In this document: positions 32,561-39,627 of the stretch, one piece after another
Layout of the letters: every line of letters begins with the position of its first letter
How positions within the stretch are numbered: position 1 is the stretch's first letter
Source of the DNA: Gnetum montanum
Taxonomy: Eukaryota > Streptophyta > Gnetopsida > Gnetales > Gnetaceae
Assembly (NCBI GenBank): GCA_015680685.1
Contig: MNCI01000952.1
Coordinates: 166,672-206,298, forward strand
Length of the DNA: 39,627 nucleotides
Direction: 5' to 3'
The notes under the pieces: generated by a model
Told to the model about the DNA's origin: nothing
The model's database searches: none
The model's input: the letters and a program-made list of their open reading frames with translations, nothing else
Program-made: the position numbers and the translations under genes

Positions 32561-32572
32561 AAAATGTGACTT

Positions 32573-34640
32573 ACAATTTTGATATAAAAAATCTTACAAA
32601 AAAGATAACACCTTATTTTAGTCTAGGCTAAGGTCCGTACCACTAGGCTAATAGCTCATTGTTACTACTAATATTGATATTTTATCACATATGTGCATAC
32701 CCAAAGGATTTATCAAATAAATAAATTTGTGCAAAATACATTAATAGCAATAAATCTCAAGTACAATAAATGTTTCTAATATTCATTGAAATTGAAACAT
32801 GTCTATTATACAATTTCTTGAAACTAACATTGTTAACTTGAATAGCTCACATAAATACTAACTAGAGATTTTCCATTTTTCTAAAGAAATTTGTTTCGCA
32901 ACATTCTAATAATACATGTTGGTCATCTTCTACCCACTTGAAGTAAACACAAGTCAATATATTCTATCTTTATGCTACTCATTGTTCCATCTTCTATATA
33001 ACACCCTCCTTCTTAGCCTTAGGTTAGAGAGCATTATGTTAGGTATAGAAACCCCCAACGAATAATTGCTCATAGTAAGAGAGACCAAAGACTAAAACTA
33101 ACAATGCAATGATAAGGAAGCAAAAAGAAATTATGATGATACTATGACCAAAAGGGAAGAAAAGATATTGATAGTAGAAGATAAACAAAATACTAGATTA
33201 TATATATATATATATATATATATGAGCAAATTGAAATCTATAACTAAACTAAAACTAGACAATATAGCATATGAGTGTAAAAATAATGCATAACTACAAA
33301 TATTTAGCAGTATCAAATATGTTTAGCAATACATAGAAATATCCATAATCCAAATGCATAATGCACTAGTTTAGCTATATATTTATGATACATATCTATT
33401 ATTTGACTTAGAGAAACTTTTGTATTTTTCAAATTAATAAAATCTCAAATTGATTCTCTAATAATTACTTTACATTAAAAAATCAAAACCAATATATGTT
33501 ATTTAATGATAATTTTCTTGAAAAAGTGCATATCTTCACCAAGCTTCATGACAAAAATTTTTTATTTTAAGAGACAATCTAGGTAACAAAGTTGTTGGCC
33601 TCTTAGCAAAACTCTTAGCCAAAAGAACAATTCCCCTCACTGTTATGACAATACAATTATTTTACCATGACCAAGGAGGACTCTCTTAGACAAGGCTAAT
33701 AATTGGCCGCTTAGCCAAAATGATAAATAGATAGGTTAATACATGTCCATCAAATGTCATAATATGAAAAAGAGATAATAGTCTAGTACTAAAAATAATC
33801 ATACATAATAACCAAAAATAAATAGCAAATATTAAGAGATCTTCTTACTTTACCTAGCCTTGTGTTGATGTGTAAATTTTGGATACACCAACATCCAGAA
33901 AAACTTTTTTAAGGAGACTATCACCTAGGGCACCTCCCGTATGGGTATAGAAACCCAAGAATAGTCACAGCTAGAGAGGGCTATGTAAAGTTAAACAATT
34001 AAATGGGAATCCTATCCCTTGTCATCGTGATGTCATTGTTTGCCACTATTCATTGTCACTGCTCATAGCATTGTTACTGTCGGTGGTGCCTACTATTAGG
34101 CAAAAAACCTTGCTACCACAAAAAAAGGAAGACAAAACCTCCCTGCACAAGAATGTGCATCCGCTACTACTATGATTGCTGACACTACTGCTGGGGGTTG
34201 AGAGGGAAAATGGCATTTTCCAAGGTCACCTAGTGATTGTGGCTAGCTATTCTCCAACATCACCTATCCTACATTCACATGATCATGATGATTACATGAT
34301 AAGTTAGCATAAATCTCATCCTCCATAATCCAACATAACCAATAAAACTAAAACCTTGAAATAGACAGCGAAGAATCATAGCATTATTAAAATATATCCT
34401 ATAAAGGAGATTTTATATAATAATAATATGATATATCATATAAAGCATTATACTTGCATTATTTTCCAATGGTGTTATGATGACCCAATACTTAGTAACA
34501 CAAATGATCATAATGATTACTAAAATCATGTTGAAAAGCACCAATCAAACCAAAGCTATTATGCTAAGAAAGAAATGATGGAAATGCAAAGAAAATATGC
34601 AAATGCAACTATATACAAATGAAATGCATGGTGAAGGTGA
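32573..34640. other. AT-rich anonymous stretch
   Basis: No gene or repeat boundary could be supported in about 2 kb. It contains the (TA)n run at 33199-33223. Short minus-strand open frames here have no recognisable features. Confidence 0.6.
33199..33223. repeat. (TA)n microsatellite
   Basis: 25 bases of perfect TA repeat. Confidence 0.95.
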
Positions 34641-34649
34641 AGAAAACAT

Positions 34650-36038
34650 ACAACTAAGGATCTATCAAGTGTCCACATAGGGCACTTGAATAGAAATGCT
34701 TTAGATGAAATGCATTAAAATTTCTATGTAACTTATATCCTTGCAAACCAACAATTTTGTACACATTGGGGCCAATGGCGTCTGTAATTTGGAATGGACC
34801 TGACCACATAGGAGAAAACTTAGTTTGAGGATTTTTTTGACTAGTAACTCTATCTCTTTTTAGGACTAGATCTCTTATTTTAAAGACTTTACCTGCATGT
34901 TTCTTGTAAAACCATATTTTAAAAATTTTTCAATGATTAATATTACAAAAATCAAGACATAATTGTAATTTTCTTATTCATTTTCGATTAGGCACTAAAT
35001 TTGATGTCCAACTTGAATGTTTCATAAGATGAATAATTTTAGATTCTAAAAGTTCATCAAGTTCTTCTTTCATCCAAGTTTCAATCTTAGTCTAACAAAT
35101 CTAAGTTTTTGTAAGTCATTGAATATAGCTTCTCTAGGAATATGTTCAATGAATATGTTGTCAAAATCTGGCACACCATCTAATGTTTTAATGGTTAGGA
35201 TCTCATTTATATCTTTAACCTTCCCTAAAGGTGGCGAGTCACCCAAAAGAAATGTTTTTTTTATCATGCTAATGGTATGGCAAAGTATCTTTGTAGATTT
35301 CTTCACATTACTATAAGTAAAAGGATCTATTTCTAAAATTTCACTCTCATGGTCATTTATAACATGTTCACCAAGCCCAACTTCAATAACTCCAATATAA
35401 AGATTAGTATTTTGATTTTCCAAAGATTGATTTTGCTAATCAAAGGTTGTAACTACTTGTTTATAGAAAGGCTCTCTTGGTATGACCATGTATTCAGACT
35501 TTCCTTTAATAGGAATTAATAATTCTAAGAAATATGACCTAAAGAAGCCTCCAAACTTGGCTCCAAAAGTCCTAGATAAAAGCACATCATAAGTGGGTGA
35601 CATATCAACTACTAAAATATCCGTATAGCATGTAAAAGAACGGTATTGTTTAAGTTGTACCTTTACTCTCTTTAATAACCCTACCACAGGTACATTAGAT
35701 CCATCAAGTTGTATCACACTTCTTACTCGTGGTTGCATTTGTGCTCCTAATGTTTTCCATACCTCAAGTGGCATGACACTAACAGTTGTGCTAGAATCCA
35801 TGAAACAATTATGAACATTCTTTCCTAAAATAATCAACGTTGTCAGGAAAAGAGGTTGATCTTTCTTGTTCAACATGGAATTCCTTGCATTTTATATTGA
35901 TAACATGTTAGGAATTTCTGCAAAATGAACTTGCCTTTCGGTTGTTGGAGATCTTTCTTTATTGGTTTCAAGTGTATGAACTATCTTTTGAATCACATCT
36001 TTCATTTCATTAAAATGTAGAAGATCATACATTGAAAT
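34650..36038 (-). pseudogene. pol: Ty3/Gypsy polyprotein remnant: protease, RT start, integrase end, with large internal deletion
   Basis: Minus-strand order: a linker, then a retropepsin-like protease (35876-35436) with 'NCFMDSSTTVSVMPLEVWK' and 'DILVVDMSPTYDVLLSRTFG'. The catalytic DSG/DTG triplet reads DSS here. A 117-codon linker (35423-35070) follows. The RT start 'MKEELDELLESKIIHLMKHS' and 'LCLDFCNINH' (to about 34950) comes next. Within some 30 bases this runs into 'KVFKIRDLVLKR' and 'FSPMWSGPFQITDAIGPNVY' (34890-34770), the GPF/Y end of a Gypsy integrase. The RT catalytic YxDD, RNase H and integrase HHCC/DDE core are missing. Gag lies beyond element B's insertion at 36044. It resembles Athila/Tat-type polyproteins. 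Confidence 0.85.
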
Positions 36039-36472
36039 GTTGGTGATGAGTGGCGAGATACCCCTACACTCAACCATACGAAATGAGCGTAGCATGCATG
36101 ATCCGGTCAAACTCTACAGAAGGACTAGTTGTGACACCTAGACAATTAGCCTTAGGTTGCAGTTCGCTGTCTTCCCACCTAGACTAGTATTTATATTTGT
36201 CATGTATGGTTTAGTCTAGAGTGAGGTGTATGATGTGTTCCTAATTCTAATGCTACTCCTGAAGGCAGTGGAAAGTAATAATTAACTAAGCTAAGCTAGG
36301 AGGAAAAGGGTAAGAGAATCTAATCTAGCCTAAGTGCAACGAGCAACCGATTCCTTGATCAACCGTACACATCTTGGACCTCGTGCACGACTACCACTAG
36401 GATTACCAAGCGCAAATCCTAGGTACGCCATTGGGCTACCAAGTAGTCACACTTAAATGCTCGTAATCAAGT

Positions 36473-36473
36473 N
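36473..36473. other. Single n marking a probable collapsed gap
   Basis: On either side of this n the sequence aligns with element A LTR positions near 26034 and 26172. Roughly 140 bases seem to be missing here. Confidence 0.6.
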
Positions 36474-36658
36474 TGCGTGTCCAAGTACGTCACACTCGAA
36501 TAAGACACCATACAATTACATTCATCACACTACAGGCAGACACGGGAAAAATAATCTATCTCTGAAGTGGTCAAACTACCAAAGCTTTACTACTTCTAAC
36601 TCCTCATTACCAAACAAGGGAGAACTGCCTCTTATTTATAGATATGACGACAGACTAC

Positions 36659-36745
36659 GATATCGCATACGCGATATCGTAGGGAAGACACGATATCGTG
36701 TACACGATATCGTGGGGGATGCGATATCATGGCGGATGCGATATC
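36659..36745 (-). promoter_or_regulatory. Array of six palindromic GATATC sites in the element B U3
   Basis: GATATC occurs at 36659, 36673, 36692, 36706, 36723 and 36740, spaced 14-19 bp, several within longer palindromes such as CACGATATCGTG. The array lies upstream of the TATA box in element orientation, where an LTR enhancer would be. Degenerate copies (GATATC, AATATC, GATATT) occupy the same place in element A. It may bind a dimeric transcription factor. Confidence 0.6.
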
Positions 36746-36772
36746 ATGGCCTATGCGAATCACGTCTCATCA

Positions 36773-36788
36773 TGCCCCCACGACTGAA
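36773..36788 (-). promoter_or_regulatory. Element B polypurine tract
   Basis: TTCAGTCGTGGGGGCA on the minus strand directly before the LTR start TGATGAGACG. Confidence 0.6.
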
Positions 36789-36941
36789 TAAAAGCTCGTC
36801 CTCGAGTTACAAGGAGAACAAGCTTCATTGATTACATAGTAGATAGGTATGGGATTATTTACTGGAAAAACAAAAAGGAAATGATGCTGCAATGTGGGAA
36901 GACACAACACAGAAAAAATACTACACTACAAAAAATGGAAC

Positions 36942-39627
36942 TCATGTAGTTCCTAGTGGCGGTGGCTCCTCCATGGGTGCTTTCCCCTTGTCACGTGCTC
37001 TAGGCTTTGAAGCTTGATTGCGTTGAAGTATGGCCTGGAGCCTCTCCTCTTCGGTCCGAGGATCTTGTGTCATCCATGCTGATGTTCTGATGTTTGATGG
37101 AGTCGGTACTTCCCACGGACAGGGTAGTTGCAGGAACATCTGATTAGCTTTGACATACCATGTCATGAACACACGTCGTTCCTTTTCATAGGCTCTAGCT
37201 TTGTCTTTGTATTCGTGAAGCTTTGTTAGCCATCAAGCCAAGTCAGTTGCAACATCGTTTTGTCCCTGGTAGCTTTCTTTTACCATCACAAGTTCAGAAT
37301 TTGTAACATCTAGTTTCTCAGCCAGCTTCTTGCACTCTGCAAATTCTGCTTCATATTTGATGTGGGTGGAAGCTACCTACTTCTCGAGCTCTGACCTCAG
37401 GTGTCCTACTGTTAACATGGCCAGGTTGGCATATCTAAGGTTTGCCAACTCCATGTATTCGGTCAAGTCTTGGATCTGCAGGTCCCGGTTCTTAACTTTC
37501 GCTTGGTGGACGAAGGCGTAAGTGTCCAATATGGCCCTTCAATTAGTGTGCTGAGCACTAATGTTATTGATTTGAGCCTTGGACATATGGATCTCCTTCT
37601 CCAGGATTTTCTTGTACATTCCCACCTGATCACGGAAATGCTCCTTCAGCTTCTCATGTCATTTAGCCTCATTCTACCATGCGCTGATCTCGATGGCTGA
37701 TTTTTGGCAAATAGCGCGTACCTCCTCCATTGAGAGGGTTTGATTTTCTCTAGCTAAACGGCTTACATCTCGGTTGACCCGAATGAACTGTTCTTGTAAC
37801 TGATGAAAGTGTTCATCGAGAACATTCTTTTGTTTCTCCATAGAAGTCAACCGAAGGTTATCTACAACCAACTGCTTATTCTCTTCTTCTAAGGCCTTGA
37901 GTGCCTTAAGATGCGCATGAGTTTGCGCTTGTGCTACAGAGGCATCCCAAGTGTCTGTCTCCTTTTCCTCTGCCACCTTCTTAATTTCTACGATTAGCTT
38001 TGTTAATTGCTCAATTCTAAAATTTTTCAGCTGGTCTATGGGAATAGATTGTAGAGGATCCTGTTGTGCTGCTTGTAAGGCTACGAGCTGCTCTTGTAGT
38101 TTCTGCACTTCAGCTTCAGCATGCTCGGCCCTGACTTCGGATATGACCACCTTCCCCTTGGTGGAAATGAGGTTTGATTGAATTGTCGTTACATCCTGGG
38201 GGATGTCAAACAAGGACGTCAGAACTTGCCCTATTTGTAGCAATCGATCTAGCGTATCCTCATGTTCCGCAGGAGTCATTGAGGTTCTGGAAAGAGTTTG
38301 AGCATCCCGTGCTCCTGAAAGATCTGCTGGTGGCACAACAAGTACATTAAAAGATTCTTTGATATGGTCAGCGACCACTTCAGCAGCTCTCGCGGCATCT
38401 TGGTGTTGCATAACCACCACAGTGGCCCCTTCACCAGTCTCTAACTGCACTTGAAAAGATGCTGCGTTTCTTGAGATCTGTTGTGACCATATGCTTTCCC
38501 CTCCTCCTGTTTGAATTGATAATTCACCCCTTATGAGATCTAACGAAATAGTAGGCTGGTCAACATCATCGATGATGTGGAAGAGGTTTGCGTCATCATG
38601 ACTTCCCCAACTAACTGTCTCGGCGATGGCCCTAAGATGGTTCATCGACAGTCTATAGTCTTGCGGCGGCGGCGGATGATCCTAGCCTATACTAGGTCCT
38701 GCTTCTTATTGTTGGCTGGGAGACTTATGGCTGGAGGTTGACTAGGTCCTGCAAGTTGAGTTGCAGGTGATCCAGTCATCTGTTCTTCTTCTTCATCTGG
38801 TCTCAGCTCTTCCTCAATGCTCTTTCTTGGGGCTAGTGCCTTTAATAACTCAGCATAAGAAGCATTCTGGGCCTTTCGGAGGACATCATTTGTGTATCCC
38901 CGGATACCAGCCCCTCGGCACAGTTTTCTGATAAGGCAGGGAAAAGGCAGTGCCATCTTCCTTGACTTCTGTTCTTCAAATCGCCTTAGGATCTCCATCA
39001 AATATAGATGGGGAAGGTTAGCGTTAACCTTTCCCATCAACACTGCACATCCCCTTGCCGCATACGTAGATATTCTTTTCAAACCTTTTGTGGGGAAGAG
39101 GTGATAGGTTCCAATTTTGAAATAAACCAACTCTTCCGTCGTCAGCTCACTAAAAGCTTTATCTCTGCCATAAGCCTTCTCTAACCAATCTTTTCGCACA
39201 TCAGGGTCTGATCGGGTAGATAACCGAGCAACATGGGGGGCCTGAATTTGGAATGTTTAACACTTCTAAAATCGCCTGTGCAGAAAATTCTACTGTCAAA
39301 CCAAAAATGTTAACCATGGTGCCTTACTCCTTATTGTGCCAAAACTGGTACGTTTCACCTAAGTACCAGGCACCGCATTCAGAGAGGACAAGCCATAAGG
39401 GAGACCCCTTGAGGTGATCCTTAACAACCTCAGGAGAAAACTCTACAAAAGATTCGAAGTTTAGCTCCACAATCACAACAGTGAATGTGGACTTCTCATG
39501 GATAGCCTAAACACACTCCGAAGGCAACGTGAGTTGTTGTCCTGGTTCAGGCGCAGCAGCAGCTCCTCTTTCTGCCTGCCCAGACCTTCTAGTAGGAGGT
39601 TCTTCTTGATGGATGCTGAATGATTAC
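36942..39627 (-). pseudogene. Element B ORF: putative plant transposon-protein domain plus very long coiled coil (nearly intact, partial)
   Basis: About 895 codons visible. The N-terminal part (39600-38700) reads 'STFTVVIVELNFESFVEFSP', 'CGAWYLGETYQFWHNKE', 'TYHLFPTKGLKRISTYAARG' and 'NANLPHLYLMEILRRFEEQK', then 'MALPFPCLIRKLCRGAGIRG'. This matches the core of the 'putative plant transposon protein' domain (PF20167 as I recall it), including the PFPxLIxxLC end. An acidic, proline-rich linker (EELRPDEEEEQ) follows. From 38645 there are 323 open codons with heptad-patterned, Q/E/K-rich coiled coil ('KLQEQLVALQAAQQ', 'EEENKQLVVDNLRLTSMEKQ'). Further coiled coil runs to about 37170 and a basic tail 'RARDKGKAPMEEPPP' ends at 36942. 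At least two stops and two frame changes interrupt it. Its role is not known. Conservation with element A (26589-29418) shows the protein is a family feature. Confidence 0.75.

Larger units (their letters stand above)
36044..36772 (-). repeat. Element B 3' LTR
   Basis: 729 bp, TGATGAGACGTGA...GCCACTCATCA on the minus strand. The TATA box is TCTATAAATAAG (about 36632-36643 in plus view). It is about 100 bp shorter than the element A LTR, mostly because of a missing segment at the n at 36473. Confidence 0.85.
36044..39627 (-). mobile_element. Element B: non-autonomous LTR element with transposon-protein/coiled-coil ORF (5' end beyond window)
   Basis: Minus-strand element whose 3' LTR (36044-36772) interrupts the Gypsy polyprotein remnant. 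A G-rich polypurine tract, a short spacer and one long ORF follow, running to the window edge. It is the best preserved member of the element A family: most ORF blocks are open and the sequence is less AT-rich than its surroundings. The 5' LTR and primer site must lie beyond 39627. Confidence 0.8.

Noticed and set aside
32616-32670. tRNA A-box-like TAGCCTAGTGGTACGG on the minus strand
   Set aside because: No B box follows at the right distance and no target duplication was found.
33199-33223. (TA)n run considered as a replication or scaffold signal
   Set aside because: A simple microsatellite is enough to explain it.
36655-36750. Palindromic GATATC array considered as a CRISPR-like or phage-type repeat
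   Set aside because: The units are 10-12 bp palindromes inside a plant LTR U3, with no spacers of uniform length and no associated genes.

Overview
This window is nuclear DNA of a seed plant. It has one intact protein gene, a secreted class III peroxidase, in an AT-rich background made almost entirely of old, nested and broken retrotransposons. The repeat load, long unrecognisable AT-rich stretches and heavy transition decay suit a large, repeat-rich genome. A gymnosperm is my best guess, from general look only. The sequence has assembly gaps (14288-14325, and single n at 30883 and 36473).

Layout. 1-543 is the end of an LTR of the 'TGATGA...TCATCA' family that recurs through the window. 544-10500 is eroded sequence with fragments of an RTE-type LINE, an L1-type ORF1, a non-LTR element with an unusual zinc-knuckle C-terminus, and an LTR-like repeat next to long polypurine tracts. 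10507-17212 is an old Ty3/Gypsy-type element (here 'element C') with both LTRs, a decayed tRNA-Asp-type primer site, a broken gag and no recognisable pol. 17213-20220 holds further LTR-like and L1 ORF2 remnants.

20222-23625 is a more GC-rich gene island. It carries the intronless peroxidase (21325-22323) with a TATA box and upstream motifs, and a C-terminal exon-like fragment of a GH28 polygalacturonase. A diverged second copy of the peroxidase 3' flank, without the coding region, lies at 30779-31945. A Ty1/Copia element (23926-30761, perfect 5-bp target duplication ACCTC) has been inserted just upstream of that second copy. Inside the Copia element lies 'element A' (25659 to about 29440), a relative of element C whose 5' LTR is missing and which replaces most of Copia gag-pol.

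32000-34650 is mostly anonymous AT-rich DNA with one clear SINE (12-bp target duplication). 34650-36040 is a minus-strand Gypsy polyprotein remnant in which nearly all of RT, RNase H and integrase has been deleted. It is interrupted at 36044 by 'element B', the best preserved member of the element A family, which runs off the window end.

Elements A and B are the most interesting content. They share LTRs and polypurine tract with element C. In place of gag-pol they carry one long ORF (about 900 codons): an N-terminal region resembling the 'putative plant transposon protein' domain, then a very long coiled coil. They look like a non-autonomous LTR retrotransposon family with its own conserved protein.
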